From positions 1 to 64,000 of the forward strand of contig OMID01000076.1 in assembly GCA_900299005.1 (NCBI GenBank): a DNA stretch of 64,000 bases, written 5' to 3'. The position numbers and the translations under genes were made by a program. The notes below the pieces were generated by a model. It did not search any database, was not told the DNA's origin, and worked only from the letters and a program-made list of their open reading frames with translations. Source of the DNA: Oxalobacteraceae bacterium (GTDB lineage Bacteria > Pseudomonadota > Gammaproteobacteria > Burkholderiales > Burkholderiaceae_D). Shown piece after piece: positions 34,223 through 45,182 of the stretch. Within the stretch, counting starts at the first letter, position 1. Each line of letters begins with the position of its first letter.

Positions 34223-35617
34223 TCACGCTGCGAAGGGTAGCTCGGCATCCGGCTTGACGCTGCGGATGGCCTGACCCAGTGACTGCTGGATACGCGAAAG
34301 CGCCTCGGGGCTGTCTGCCTCGAAGCGCAGCACCAGTACGGGAGTGGTATTCGAGGCGCGCACCAGACCAAAGCCGTCAGCGTACTCCACACGGACACCA
34401 TCGATCGTCAGCACCTCGGTTGCATCGGGCCAGCTGAGCTCGCTCTGCAACCGCTCGACAATCGCATGATTCTCCCCCTCAGCGCACGCAACGTGCAGTT
34501 CCGGTGTGGACAGCGATTGCGGCAAGGCGTTCAGGGGGGCACTGGGATCAGTCACTTTGGACAAAATCTCGAGCAGGCGTGCACCCGCGTAAAGGCCGTC
34601 ATCAAAGCCGTACCAGCGATCCTTGAAGAAGATATGACCGCTCATCTCGCCTCCGAGCGGGGCCTGCGTTTCTCTCATGCGCGCCTTGACCAGCGAGTGT
34701 CCGGTTTTGCCCATCATCGCTTGCCCGCCCGAGGCCTTTACAACGTCGGCTACATGGCGACTGCACTTGACATCATAGAGAATGGGCGCACCGGGGTGGC
34801 GCGACAACACTTCCTGCGCAAACAGCATCAGCTGTCGGTCCGGATAGATGATCTGCCCTTCCTTGGTGACTACGCCCAAGCGATCACCATCACCATCAAA
34901 GGCCAGTCCGAGCACTGCCTCACTGGTTCGCAACAAGTCGATCAGGTCTTGCAGATTCTCGGGATGTGCCGGATCGGGATGATGATTGGGAAAATGACCA
35001 TCTACCTCGCAAAATAGTTCGATCACGTCGCAGCCCAGCCCCCGGTAAAGATCGCCGGCCACGGCGCCGGCAACCCCATTGCCGCAATCGATGGCAATCT
35101 TCATTGGCTTGGCGAGCGTGACATCGCTCAGAATCCGCGCAAGATAGGCATCGCGGATGCCGTGCTGACGATAACTGCCCTCCCCGCTCGCCAGAGCCTT
35201 GTTCAGGATACGTCGGTAGAGCTGCTGGATGGTTTCACCATAAATGGCCTCACCAGCCAGCACCATCTTGAACCCGTTGTAATCGGGTGGATTATGGCTG
35301 CCGGTGACCATGATGCCGCTAGGCGCATCCAGCGCATAGGTGGCGAAGTACAGCATGGGGGTGGCCACCAGACCAATGTCGATGACGTGCACGCCGGCAG
35401 ACTGAAGACCCTTGGCCAGCGCAGCAAGGAGCGAGGGGCCACTGAGGCGGCCATCGCGCCCGATAACCACGGTGCTCTCTCCTTTGGCGAGGGCAGCGCT
35501 GCCAAATGCCTGACCAATTTGATAGGCGATATCAATATCGAGTGTTTTGCCAAGCACACCACGAATGTCATAAGCTTTGAAAATGCCCGGCGTCAGGCTT
35601 GCGGTGCCAGTTACCAT
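34223..35617 (-). CDS. phosphomannomutase/phosphoglucomutase
   Basis: TGSHNPPDYNGFKMVL and AFDGDGDRLGVV. Confidence 0.95.
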   Translation of the reverse strand: MVTGTASLTPGIFKAYDIRGVLGKTLDIDIAYQIGQAFGSAALAKGESTVVIGRDGRLSGPSLLAALAKGLQSAGVHVIDIGLVATPMLYFATYALDAPSGIMVTGSHNPPDYNGFKMVLAGEAIYGETIQQLYRRILNKALASGEGSYRQHGIRDAYLARILSDVTLAKPMKIAIDCGNGVAGAVAGDLYRGLGCDVIELFCEVDGHFPNHHPDPAHPENLQDLIDLLRTSEAVLGLAFDGDGDRLGVVTKEGQIIYPDRQLMLFAQEVLSRHPGAPILYDVKCSRHVADVVKASGGQAMMGKTGHSLVKARMRETQAPLGGEMSGHIFFKDRWYGFDDGLYAGARLLEILSKVTDPSAPLNALPQSLSTPELHVACAEGENHAIVERLQSELSWPDATEVLTIDGVRVEYADGFGLVRASNTTPVLVLRFEADSPEALSRIQQSLGQAIRSVKPDAELPFAA

Positions 35618-35646
35618 GATCAGTTCAGTTCACTTGTTCGGTTTAA

Positions 35647-36543
35647 TCAATGGGGATTGAGCAAATGCGGCGCTTCATCAGGAATACACGCGAGGCACGC
35701 TGACAGTGCGTTTTCCCACGCAGGCAATTGGCCGAAATGCTGCTCGAATTTTGCCGTGCTCATTATGGAATTCTTTGGGCGCTGTGCTGGCGTGGGATAG
35801 TCTGCCGTGCCAATGGCGTGGAGTATCGGCTTTTTGGTCACGACAGGATGCTCAAAAATCTTTTCGGCAAAACCATACCAGCTGGTGTGGCCATCTGCGC
35901 AGAGATGGTAGATGCCGCTGAGTTCGCTCAATCGAGCAGGGCTGGCAGCCTTTGACAGCACTGCCACCGTGGCGGCCGCAATCGTTCGACTCCAGGTGGG
36001 TGCCCCAATCTGGTCGCTGACGATGGATAACTCTGGCTGGCTGTGTGCCAGACGCAGCATGGTCAAGAGAAAATTCTTGCCGGTCAGGCCGTACACCCAG
36101 CTGGTCCGTAAAATCACATGGGGAATTCCAACCGAGGCAATGGCCTGCTCACCCGCCAGCTTGGATTGACCATAGACCGACAATGGCCCGGTCGGATCTG
36201 TCTCCACCCATGCTCCCGACTTGGCGCCGTCGTAGACGTAATCCGTGGAGTAGTGAATCAAGGCAGCGCCCAGCTTTTTCGCCTCTTCTGCCATGATGCC
36301 TGGCGCTTGCGCGTTGATGGCATAGGCCAAATCCTGATCTGACTGGGCCAGATCAACGGCCGTGTAGGCCGCCGCATTGATGATCAGTGCCGGACGCTCT
36401 GCCCGAAGGGTAGCTCGCACCGCGTCAGGCTGGGAGAGATCCATGTGCGCGCGGCCAAGCACGATGACCTCGCCGAGCCCGGTCAAGACCTTTGCCAGTT
36501 CGCCCCCCACCTGGCCATCACGCCCCGTGACGAGGATCTTCAT
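35647..36543 (-). CDS. rfbD: dTDP-4-dehydrorhamnose reductase
   Basis: RmlD fold motifs GRDGQVGGEL, STDYVYDG, YGQSKLAGE. Confidence 0.94.
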   Translation of the reverse strand: MKILVTGRDGQVGGELAKVLTGLGEVIVLGRAHMDLSQPDAVRATLRAERPALIINAAAYTAVDLAQSDQDLAYAINAQAPGIMAEEAKKLGAALIHYSTDYVYDGAKSGAWVETDPTGPLSVYGQSKLAGEQAIASVGIPHVILRTSWVYGLTGKNFLLTMLRLAHSQPELSIVSDQIGAPTWSRTIAAATVAVLSKAASPARLSELSGIYHLCADGHTSWYGFAEKIFEHPVVTKKPILHAIGTADYPTPAQRPKNSIMSTAKFEQHFGQLPAWENALSACLACIPDEAPHLLNPH

Positions 36544-37085
36544 TCGTAGGTTTCAGCCTGAGCAAGTGGCACACCCAGCTGGTCTTTGGCAGACAACACT
36601 GGTTCTGCCTCAAGCGGCCATGCGATACCCAGCGCTGGATCATTCCAGAACAGGACTCGTTCATGTTCAGGCGCATAATAGTCGGTCGTCTTGTACAAAA
36701 AATCGGCACTGTCGCTGGTGACGAGAAAGCCGTGGGCAAAACCGGGGGGTATCCACAACTGCCGATGATTCTCGGCAGAGAGGTGCACGGACACAGATTT
36801 GCCGAACGTGGGTGAGCTTCGTCTGAGGTCCACGGAGACATCGAGTACGGCGCCATGAATAACCCGTATCAGCTTACCCTGCGGTCGATGCAGCTGGTAA
36901 TGCAAGCCGCGCAGCACACCTCTGGCCGAGCGTGAATGATTGTCTTGCACGAAAGGCAGGCACACGCCGGTCATTTCTTCAAATCGTCGCTGATTGTGGC
37001 TTTCAAAAAAAAAGCCGCGTGAATCACCAAACAGGGTGGGCTCGATGATTAGCACATCGGGTAGGGCCGTCTTGATCACATTCAT
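36540..37085 (-). CDS. rfbC: dTDP-4-dehydrorhamnose 3,5-epimerase
   Basis: RGLHYQLHRPQGKLIRVIHGAVLDVSVDLR. Confidence 0.96.
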   Translation of the reverse strand: MNVIKTALPDVLIIEPTLFGDSRGFFFESHNQRRFEEMTGVCLPFVQDNHSRSARGVLRGLHYQLHRPQGKLIRVIHGAVLDVSVDLRRSSPTFGKSVSVHLSAENHRQLWIPPGFAHGFLVTSDSADFLYKTTDYYAPEHERVLFWNDPALGIAWPLEAEPVLSAKDQLGVPLAQAETYE

Positions 37086-37089
37086 CAGC

Positions 37090-37989
37090 TCAGTACACCT
37101 TGTCTTTCAGTAAGCGAAGAAGATACTGACCATAGGTATTTTTTTTCAGCGGCTCGGCCAATTTTTCCAGCTGAGCTGCATCAATATATCCTTTGCGATA
37201 AGCGACTTCTTCAGGGCAAGCGACTTTCAGTCCCTGACGCTTTTCCAGCGTGGCGATAAACTGTGCCGCCTCTAGCAAGGACTCATGTGTGCCCGTATCA
37301 AGCCAAGCCATGCCACGCCCCATCAGCTCGACATGCAACTGGTCTTGTTGTAGGTAGATTTTGTTCACATCGGTGATCTCAAGCTCGCCTCGTGCAGAGG
37401 GCTTGATGCTGGCGGCGATATCGCAGACCTGGTGATCATAGAAATACAACCCCGTCACTGCGTAATTCGATTGTGGATTCTTCGGCTTTTCCTCAATGCT
37501 GACCGCACGGCGTTTATCATCGAAACCAACCACGCCATAGCGCTCCGGATCTTCGACGTGATAGGCAAACACGGACGCGCCCTTACTGCGCTGGCTCGCG
37601 ACGCGCAACTGCCCATCAAAGCCATGGCCATAAAACAGGTTATCCCCCAAGATCAGCGCTGACGGATGCTGGCCAACAAATTCGCGGCCTATGATGAAGG
37701 CCTGTGCCAGCCCATCCGGTGATGCTTGCACCGCATACCGAATATCAATTCCCCACTGACTGCCGTCGCCCAGCAGCGCTTCGAAACGCGGTGTGTCTTG
37801 TGGCGTGGAGATCAACAGAATGTCCCGCATGCCCGACAACATCAGCGTGGTCAGTGGATAGTAGATCATGGGCTTGTCGTACACCGGCATGAGCTGTTTG
37901 GAGACGGTCAGCGTCACCGGGTACAAACGGGTACCTGATCCACCAGCGAGAATGATCCCTCGGCGTGAGGGCTGTTCATGATGACTCAT
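37090..37989 (-). CDS. rfbA: glucose-1-phosphate thymidylyltransferase
   Basis: [34 protein letters not shown]. Confidence 0.97.
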   Translation of the reverse strand: MSHHEQPSRRGIILAGGSGTRLYPVTLTVSKQLMPVYDKPMIYYPLTTLMLSGMRDILLISTPQDTPRFEALLGDGSQWGIDIRYAVQASPDGLAQAFIIGREFVGQHPSALILGDNLFYGHGFDGQLRVASQRSKGASVFAYHVEDPERYGVVGFDDKRRAVSIEEKPKNPQSNYAVTGLYFYDHQVCDIAASIKPSARGELEITDVNKIYLQQDQLHVELMGRGMAWLDTGTHESLLEAAQFIATLEKRQGLKVACPEEVAYRKGYIDAAQLEKLAEPLKKNTYGQYLLRLLKDKVY

Positions 37990-39056
37990 GCCTCACTCCC
38001 GTGACGCTGCTGATAATTTTTGTCTATCCACTGCAGGTAGTCGCCAGACTGCACCTTGCGTACCCACGTCTGATTTGCCAGATACCACTGCACGGTCTTG
38101 CGCATGCCGGTCTCGAAGGTTTCCGCGGGATGCCAGCCCAGCTCTCGCTCGATCTTGCGTGCATCAATCGCATAACGACGATCATGGCCGGGGCGATCGG
38201 TCACATGGGTGATCAGCCGATGGTGGGCTTGCTTACCCGGCGCGAGCTCATCGAGCAAATCGCACAAGGTATGCACAACATCGATATTGGCTTTCTCATT
38301 CCAGCCACCGATGTTGTACGTCTCACCCGGCTTGCCCTCGGCGAGTACGCGGCGTATGGCGCTGCAATGATCGCCCACGTATAGCCAGTCCCGAATCTGC
38401 CGGCCATCGCCATAGACGGGCAGCGGCTTGGCGGCGAGTGCATTGGCGATCATCAGCGGGACCAGCTTCTCCGGAAATTGCAGCGGTCCGTAATTGTTCG
38501 AACAGTGGGTCGTGAGTACAGGCAAGCCATAAGTGTGATACCAGGCACGCACCAGATGATCGGAGGCTGCCTTTGATGCCGAGTAAGGGCTGTTGGGTGC
38601 GAAGGGCGTGGTCTCTGAAAAAGGCGGATCGGCAGGGCTGAGTGTGCCAAATACCTCATCGGTCGAAATGTGCAAGAAGCGGAAATTGGTCTTGTCCGTT
38701 CCCGACAGTCCTTCGTGATACGCGCGGGCTGCTTCCAGCAAGCTGAAGGTGCCATCGACATTTGTGCGGATGAAGTCGGCGGGCCCATGGATGGAACGAT
38801 CGACATGACTCTCGGCCGCAAAATGCACGATAGCGCGGGGCTGATGTCTGGCGAGCAGCTCATTCACTTGCTCGCGGTCGCAAATGTCTCCCAGAATCAG
38901 CTGATGTCGGTCATCTCCCTCAAGCGAGGATAAATTGTCTGGGTTACCTGCATACGTCAGCTTATCCAAATTGATGAGCGCCTCGTCCGAGGACGCCAGC
39001 CAGTCAAGTACGAAATTCGCGCCGATGAAGCCCGCGCCGCCAGTCACTAGAATCAT
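37986..39056 (-). CDS. rfbB: dTDP-glucose 4,6-dehydratase
   Basis: [36 protein letters not shown]. Confidence 0.97.
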   Translation of the reverse strand: MILVTGGAGFIGANFVLDWLASSDEALINLDKLTYAGNPDNLSSLEGDDRHQLILGDICDREQVNELLARHQPRAIVHFAAESHVDRSIHGPADFIRTNVDGTFSLLEAARAYHEGLSGTDKTNFRFLHISTDEVFGTLSPADPPFSETTPFAPNSPYSASKAASDHLVRAWYHTYGLPVLTTHCSNNYGPLQFPEKLVPLMIANALAAKPLPVYGDGRQIRDWLYVGDHCSAIRRVLAEGKPGETYNIGGWNEKANIDVVHTLCDLLDELAPGKQAHHRLITHVTDRPGHDRRYAIDARKIERELGWHPAETFETGMRKTVQWYLANQTWVRKVQSGDYLQWIDKNYQQRHGSEA

Positions 39057-39114
39057 TCAGATACCTTGTTTGTTACTACCTTGTCCTTGAAGTTGGTTCT
39101 TTGAACTTATTTAG

Positions 39115-39199
39115 AGTCGCTATCAAAATGAGCGCCGCGAAGCAGCACGGCCACTGGCAAGGCGGCCCCCACGCGGCCAAGGGCAGTTTGCTAGGGCCT
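39115..39199. repeat. 85-bp palindromic element, family A, copy 2
   Basis: ctatcaaaatgagcgccgcgaagcagc..ctggcaaggc shared with 26872-26956, identical length, degenerate termini. Confidence 0.8.
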
Positions 39200-39311
39200 C
39201 TTGGTTGAACCCATTGACCGAATGGCCCTCACATTTTAACGGAGCAGCCTCCCTGCCTTCGAAATAGAATGCGTGTTGGGCCGGACCGTTGCCGGTTTTA
39301 TAAAATAATCC

Positions 39312-40130
39312 ATGACGCATTTCGTGATTGGCGACCTGCAAGGTTGCGCCGCTCAGCTCGACTTGGTAGTCGAGCGCTGTCTCGACTTGTCACCTCACGC
39401 GAGGTTTATCTTTGTCGGCGTTCTGGTCAATCGCGGCCCTGACTCGCTGGGTTGCCTGCGCCGAATTCGCGCCATGGGCAACAAGGCGCAGGTGGTGCTG
39501 GGAAATCACGATCTCCATCTCTTGGCCGTTGCACAGGGTCTTAGGCAACCGGGTCGCTCTGACACACTCAGTGACTTGCTCGCCGCCCCCGATCGCGAAG
39601 AACTGCTCGACTGGCTCCGGCAGCAACCCCTGGCCCTGATGGCAGAAAATCACCTGATTGTGCACGCGGGCGTCCTGCCACAATGGACGACAGAGCAGAC
39701 ACTGGCATTGTCGGACGAAGTGTCCTCCGCGCTGAGAAGCTGCGATTGGACGGATTTTCTTGCACAGATGTACGGCAACGAACCCGTTCGCTGGCATGAT
39801 GATCTACGCGGGGTGGACAGATTGCGCTGCATCGTGAATGCGCTCACACGACTGCGTTTCTGCACGGCTGCAGGCGAGATGGAATTCGACAGCAAGGAAG
39901 GTCCGGGACACACGCCCGAAGGCTACATGCCCTGGTTCGACGTACCGCAACGTCTGACGCAAGCAACGCCGATCGTCTTCGGCCACTGGTCGACGCTGGG
40001 GCTGACGCTGCGTTCGAATGTGATCGGATTGGACACCGGCTGCGTTTGGGGCGGTAAGCTCAGCGCACTGCGTCTGACTGACCGGGCACTGGTACAGGTC
40101 GATTGTCCGCAGCATCAGCGTCCTGGCTGA
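39312..40130 (+). CDS. apaH: symmetrical bis(5'-nucleosyl)-tetraphosphatase, metal-site substitution
   Basis: [41 protein letters not shown] motif reads GVLVNRG. Confidence 0.93.
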   Translation: MTHFVIGDLQGCAAQLDLVVERCLDLSPHARFIFVGVLVNRGPDSLGCLRRIRAMGNKAQVVLGNHDLHLLAVAQGLRQPGRSDTLSDLLAAPDREELLDWLRQQPLALMAENHLIVHAGVLPQWTTEQTLALSDEVSSALRSCDWTDFLAQMYGNEPVRWHDDLRGVDRLRCIVNALTRLRFCTAAGEMEFDSKEGPGHTPEGYMPWFDVPQRLTQATPIVFGHWSTLGLTLRSNVIGLDTGCVWGGKLSALRLTDRALVQVDCPQHQRPG

Positions 40131-40857
40131 GCGCGGCCGCCACGGTGGCTCGCGCGGCGACAGCCAGTTCACGGCGGTGCGCGCCTTGTGTGGATATGGC
40201 CGGCAAGCGTATGAGTTCAGCCCGCATGCCGCCGCTTGCGAGTATCGCGATCACGCTGTCGACAAACGTCATCTCGCCGATGAAATCGGCCGAGTCATGC
40301 AAGCTCCCATCCGCATCCAGGTACCGCAATGCGTAGGGCTGCACAGGTACTTCAGCCTCGATGGCCGCCTCAAACAGGTTGGCATGGAAGGGCAACACGA
40401 CACCCTGTGGCGCCGTTGTGCCCTCAGGGAAAAAAGCAACGCGTTCGCCATCATGAATACTTTTCACCAGACCTGCGTAGATTCGTCGTACGTCACGCTG
40501 CTTGCCTCGTGCGATGAAAATCGTGCCCGTATGTTCGCAGAGCCACCCGATGAGAGGCCAGCTGCGGATATCGGATTTGGCGACAAAGCGGCAAGGATGA
40601 ATCGTGTTGATGACGAAGATATCCAGCCAGGAGATATGGTTGCAGACAATCAGTGCCGGTGACACCAGCTCACGCTGGGCAGTTTCATTGATTGAGAGCG
40701 AGACGCCGCAAATTGTGACCAGCTGACGCGACCATCGCTGCACGCGTCGCTCGCGAGCTGGCTGGCCCAAAAAAGGAAATAGCAGTGCGACCTTGAGCAG
40801 CCCCACCATCAAATGCCAGGCGAGCCTGGCCAGACCTACCACTGGCATGATGATCAA
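40060..40857 (-). CDS. lysophospholipid acyltransferase (PlsC family)
   Basis: NHISWLD and FFPEGTT motifs. Confidence 0.92.
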   Translation of the reverse strand: MIIMPVVGLARLAWHLMVGLLKVALLFPFLGQPARERRVQRWSRQLVTICGVSLSINETAQRELVSPALIVCNHISWLDIFVINTIHPCRFVAKSDIRSWPLIGWLCEHTGTIFIARGKQRDVRRIYAGLVKSIHDGERVAFFPEGTTAPQGVVLPFHANLFEAAIEAEVPVQPYALRYLDADGSLHDSADFIGEMTFVDSVIAILASGGMRAELIRLPAISTQGAHRRELAVAARATVAAALSQDADAADNRPVPVPGQSDAVR

Positions 40858-42137
40858 CGACTAAAGGCGAGTCGTCCAGAGACAATCGTATGCCTCACCT
40901 GACCCTGCAATTCGTAACCAAGAAAAGGTGTGTGCTTGCCTTGACTGACAATCGCGGAAGTATCGACTTTCCAGCGGGCAGTCGAATCAAAGAGGCAGAT
41001 ATCAGCGACACTGCCCACCGACAGCGTGCCGGCATCCAGACCTGCCACCCGCGCCGGATCGCAGGTGATGCGCGCAAGCGCAGTCATTAGACCGTCTTTG
41101 GTATTGAAATGATCTTCCGCCCATTTGATCGACAGAGACAGCAGCAGCTCCAGACCGGTCGCGCCGGGTGAGGCTTCACCGAAGGGAAGCAGTTTTTCAT
41201 CATCATCCACTGGGGTGTGGTCGGAGCAGATCGCATCGATCGTGCCATCAGCCAGCGCTTGGCGTATCGCATCACGGTCGCGATGACTGCGCAAGGGCGG
41301 CGACAGGCGCGCGTTGGGATCGAAAAAGCCGATGTCGTGATCGGTCAGGTGGACATGATGCGCGCCGACGTCGCAACTGACGTGCAAACCCTCGGCCTTG
41401 GCCGCACGAACCAGCGCAATGCCTGCGGCAGAAGACAAGCGGCACAGGTGCACGCGCGCACCGGTCACGCGCATCAATTCAAAAATGGTGTGCAGTGCAA
41501 TCGTCTCGCTCATTACCGGCACGCCGGACAGGCCCAGTCGCGAAGCCAGTGGCCCGCTATGGGCATTGCCGCCCTTGCCCAGATGAGGATCCTGGGGGCG
41601 AAGCCAGACGGTGTAGCCGTAGGTTTGCGCATACTGCATTGCCCGAAATAGCACCGTGGTGTCTTCGATCGTATGATCAGCCTGCGCGAAACCGACGCAC
41701 CCCGCTTCGGTCAGCTCGGCCATTTCGGTCAGTTCGCGACCCTTAAGACCGACGGTCAGCGCTCCCAGCGGATACACATGCGACTGATTCATCAGTCGAG
41801 CACGGTGAACGAGCATTTCGACCAGGCCGGGTTCGTCCAGCACCGGGTCGGTATCCGGCGGACATAACAGACTGGTCACACCCCCCGCCAGCGCAGCTTG
41901 CAGTTCGGACTCGAGCGTCGCCTTGTATTCGTATCCAGGCTCGCGCAAGCGTGCTGACAAATCCACCAGACCGGGTACGACAATCATCCCGCTGGCATCA
42001 ATCGTTTGATCGGCGCCAAAGGCACCGGGCGTGTCACCGACGGCAACGATCTTGCCATCAGCGATGAATACATCCCGCTGCGCGTCGATCTGGTTGGCCG
42101 GGTCGATAACGCGGCCCTGCTTGATGTGTAGTCTCAT
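40854..42137 (-). CDS. non-catalytic dihydroorotase-like protein (PyrC'/PyrX type)
   Basis: DHOase family but HxH metal motif replaced: VDLSARLREPGYEYKATLESE; adjacent to pyrB. Confidence 0.88.
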   Translation of the reverse strand: MRLHIKQGRVIDPANQIDAQRDVFIADGKIVAVGDTPGAFGADQTIDASGMIVVPGLVDLSARLREPGYEYKATLESELQAALAGGVTSLLCPPDTDPVLDEPGLVEMLVHRARLMNQSHVYPLGALTVGLKGRELTEMAELTEAGCVGFAQADHTIEDTTVLFRAMQYAQTYGYTVWLRPQDPHLGKGGNAHSGPLASRLGLSGVPVMSETIALHTIFELMRVTGARVHLCRLSSAAGIALVRAAKAEGLHVSCDVGAHHVHLTDHDIGFFDPNARLSPPLRSHRDRDAIRQALADGTIDAICSDHTPVDDDEKLLPFGEASPGATGLELLLSLSIKWAEDHFNTKDGLMTALARITCDPARVAGLDAGTLSVGSVADICLFDSTARWKVDTSAIVSQGKHTPFLGYELQGQVRHTIVSGRLAFSR

Positions 42138-42176
42138 TTCATTCTTTTCCCGCTGCGCTCTCAGGCGAACTCAGCA

Positions 42177-43136
42177 TCAGGCCCCTGCCAGCATGCTCAT
42201 CACGGCCATGCGAACGGCGATACCAAACGTCACCTGTGGAAGGATCACGGCTTGTGTGCCATCGGCTACCGCAGAATCGATCTCTACGCCGCGATTCATC
42301 GGCCCTGGGTGCATCACGATCGCATCCGGCTTGGCCAGCGCAAGTCGCTCAGGGGTGAGGCCATAGCTTTTGAAATATTCCTGCGCAGAGGGCAGTAGCG
42401 CGCCGGTCATGCGCTCATTCTGAAGACGCAACATGATGATCACATCAACGCCTTTGAGGCCCTCATTCATGTCGGTAAACACGCGTAATCCCATTTGCTC
42501 CAGTCCGCCCGGGAGCAAAGTGCGCGGTCCGATGGCGCGCACCTCGGGAACCCCAAGGGTCGTGAGCCCGTGAATGTCGGAGCGCGCAACACGGCTGTGC
42601 AGGATATCGCCGACGATCGCCACAGTGAGATTACTGAAATCTTTCTTGTAATGACGGATCGTGTACATGTCCAGCAAGCCCTGCGTGGGATGCGCGTGAC
42701 GCCCGTCGCCGGCATTGACCACATGGACATGCTGCTGGCCAGTCTCGGTAAGGTGACGCGCAATCAGGTACGGAGCGCCGGACTGCGAATGACGCACGAC
42801 AAACATGTCAGCATGCATGGCCGCCAGATTGTCGATGGTATCGAGCAGCGATTCTCCCTTGCTGGCCGATGAGGCAGAGATATTCAGGTTGATCACATCG
42901 GCCGAGAGGCGCTTGGAGGCAATCTCGAAGGTGGTGCGGGTGCGTGTGGAATTCTCGAAAAACAGATTGAATACGCTCTTGCCGCGCATTAGCGGTACTT
43001 TTTTTACCTCGCGGTCGCTAACGCTGACAAAAGATGTCGCCGTGTCGAGGATGCGAGTGATCATGGCTTTGGGCAAGCCCTCCAGCGTCAGCAGGTGCTG
43101 CAGTTCGCCGTGCTGGTTGAGTTGGGGGTTATGCAT
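42177..43136 (-). CDS. pyrB: aspartate carbamoyltransferase catalytic subunit
   Basis: [40 protein letters not shown]. Confidence 0.96.
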   Translation of the reverse strand: MHNPQLNQHGELQHLLTLEGLPKAMITRILDTATSFVSVSDREVKKVPLMRGKSVFNLFFENSTRTRTTFEIASKRLSADVINLNISASSASKGESLLDTIDNLAAMHADMFVVRHSQSGAPYLIARHLTETGQQHVHVVNAGDGRHAHPTQGLLDMYTIRHYKKDFSNLTVAIVGDILHSRVARSDIHGLTTLGVPEVRAIGPRTLLPGGLEQMGLRVFTDMNEGLKGVDVIIMLRLQNERMTGALLPSAQEYFKSYGLTPERLALAKPDAIVMHPGPMNRGVEIDSAVADGTQAVILPQVTFGIAVRMAVMSMLAGA

Positions 43137-43632
43137 GGTCAACAGTGAGGGAGAATTGTCCATCCACGGCTCTTTGCAGCACGAGGGTCTGTTGTGCAGG
43201 CAAGGTCACGTTGGCTGCGATGAAATCTGCCGCGATCGGCAGCTCTCTGCCACCGCGATCCACCAGCGCTGCGAGCATGATCTTTCCGGGACGGCCGTAA
43301 TCAAAGAGCGTGTTGATTGCCGCCCGTGTGGTGCGGCCGGTGTAGAGCACATCATCCACCAGCAGAATGCTGGCCCCCTCGACCTCGAAAGGCATCTGGC
43401 TGGGGCGAACCTCTTCCTTGAGACCGCGGCTGCCGTAATCATCGCGATAAAAGGACACATCGACAAAACCCAGCGCGCTGATATCGAGCGACTTGGAAAG
43501 ACGTTCGGCCAGCCAGGCGCCACCGGAATAGATTCCGACCACGGCCAGTCTTGGTGCACCGGCAAGCGCGGCCTTCACGTCACGCTCTAGCCGCTGGTAG
43601 AGATTTTCGGCGTCGAGTTCAGGATGGGTCAT
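43129..43632 (-). CDS. pyrR: bifunctional pyr operon regulator/uracil phosphoribosyltransferase
   Basis: [27 protein letters not shown]. Confidence 0.95.
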   Translation of the reverse strand: MTHPELDAENLYQRLERDVKAALAGAPRLAVVGIYSGGAWLAERLSKSLDISALGFVDVSFYRDDYGSRGLKEEVRPSQMPFEVEGASILLVDDVLYTGRTTRAAINTLFDYGRPGKIMLAALVDRGGRELPIAADFIAANVTLPAQQTLVLQRAVDGQFSLTVDHA

Positions 43633-44008
43633 GGGCATCAAAATATTGTTGAAGTATCAGCGCCGCTGCTTCGCTATCCACGCGTTCGCCGCGCGCTGCA
43701 GGCAGCACGGCAGAGGTGTAGCGCTCGTCCACCAGTGTGGTGGGCAAGCCGAAACGACCATGTACCTGGTTGGCGAAACGTCGACAGCGCGCAGTCATGT
43801 CATGCTCTGCACCGTCGGGATGCAGTGGCAGGCCGACGACGACTGCCTCAGGCTCCCACTCGCCGATCAGCGCAGCGATGGCAGAAAACTTCGCATCGTT
43901 GGTGGCAGCATCAATCACTGTCAGTGGCCGCGCCTGCTTGAGCAAACGATTACCCACTGCAACGCCGATCCGGCGCAAACCGAAATCGAAGGCCATCACC
44001 GTGCTCAT
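43619..44008 (-). CDS. ruvX: Holliday junction resolvase-like RuvX/YqgF
   Basis: MAFDFGLRRIGVAVGN, VVGLPLHPDG, LVDERYTS. Confidence 0.94.
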   Translation of the reverse strand: MSTVMAFDFGLRRIGVAVGNRLLKQARPLTVIDAATNDAKFSAIAALIGEWEPEAVVVGLPLHPDGAEHDMTARCRRFANQVHGRFGLPTTLVDERYTSAVLPAARGERVDSEAAALILQQYFDAHDPS

Positions 44009-44095
44009 ACGCGCTACATGCTCCCCACCGCCAGCGGCATGGTCCGCTCAAGGGTACCTGGGTACAGCGCAGCGACGGGCCCTGAGACACAGGAG

Positions 44096-44785
44096 TCACG
44101 CATGCCCGGCATCGCCAGAGAGCATGGCAGGATCGATGCCGAGCAGGTGCATCGCTGCCGCCAATCGTTCTTCTATCGGCGTCTCGAACAAGATGACGGG
44201 ATCGGCGCGGACCGTGAGCCAGCCATTGCGGAGTATTTCATCTTCCAGCTGGCCGGCACTCCAGCCAGCACATCCGAGCGTGACGAGTAATCGCTGCGGA
44301 CCTTCGCCGCGTGCGCCGGCTTCGAGCACATCGCGCGAGGTGGTCAGCGCGACCTCGTCGGACACGTTGAGCGACGAGGTGTACTCATTCGCCGGCGCAT
44401 GCAGTACGAAGCCCCGCTCAACCTGGACAGGGCCACCAAACATGACCGGGCTACGGGCCGCCGAGGAGCCATGCGGATTGATTTCCAGCGACAGGTCCAG
44501 ACGCTCGAACAGGACATCCATGGTCATGTCGGTGGGACGGTTGATGATCATGCCCAGCGCGCCGCCGTCATTGTGCTCACAAATGTACACCACGGTACCC
44601 CCGAACAAGGGATCAAGCATCGAGGGCATTGCGATCAGGAAGTGATCCGCGAGCTGTAATGATGGTAGGGAGCTGCTGCTGTCGGAAGAAAAACCGTCGG
44701 CGTCCGCGACTGGCGCGGAAGAAGAAGATGATTGCTGCTTGCCTTGCTTGGCCATGCGGGGGATTTTATCAGCTTTGCCTGACAT
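44096..44785 (-). CDS. YqgE/AlgH family protein (UPF0301)
   Basis: [40 protein letters not shown]. Confidence 0.94.
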   Translation of the reverse strand: MSGKADKIPRMAKQGKQQSSSSSAPVADADGFSSDSSSSLPSLQLADHFLIAMPSMLDPLFGGTVVYICEHNDGGALGMIINRPTDMTMDVLFERLDLSLEINPHGSSAARSPVMFGGPVQVERGFVLHAPANEYTSSLNVSDEVALTTSRDVLEAGARGEGPQRLLVTLGCAGWSAGQLEDEILRNGWLTVRADPVILFETPIEERLAAAMHLLGIDPAMLSGDAGHA

Positions 44786-44861
44786 GAGAGCTCCTGAAAA
44801 AAATCCATGGCGCCCGCCGAGCAGCGCTGCTGCGAAGCAGCCCTATGCCGCTCGATCCTGA

Positions 44862-44990
44862 GGAAGCGCTGAATAATTAAACGCCGCAAGATGTCTTCTC
44901 TGGGAGATAACGGCAAGCCCTCGATTTGGCAGGCTCCCGCGTCGCACCGCAGTATTGGCTTGCCATAAAACGGGCTTTTTCAGCGTCTCC
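44862..44990. mobile_element. possible MITE or IS remnant
   Basis: imperfect terminal inverted repeats GGAAGCGCTGAATAA / GGAGACGCTGAAAAA (reverse complement of right end). Confidence 0.35.
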
Positions 44991-45182
44991 CTCTGCTCAT
45001 GACCATGGAGACGCGTTAAGCGTCGCCGCTGCTCGCCCACCACCACCTCGGCGAGCGGGATCCATCGACGGCGGTCTCGATCTATTTTTTTGCGAAGCGG
45101 CTACACTCCTCCCACCGGCCGCTTGTCACGCTAGCCAGCCGCCAACGATTTGCCCCTTGGGCTTTACAGTTCAGAGAGTCTC

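Noticed and set aside
45031-45056. GCTCGCC...GGCGAGC inverted repeat upstream of phrB
   Set aside because: Short stem with long loop in GC-rich DNA, likely by chance.
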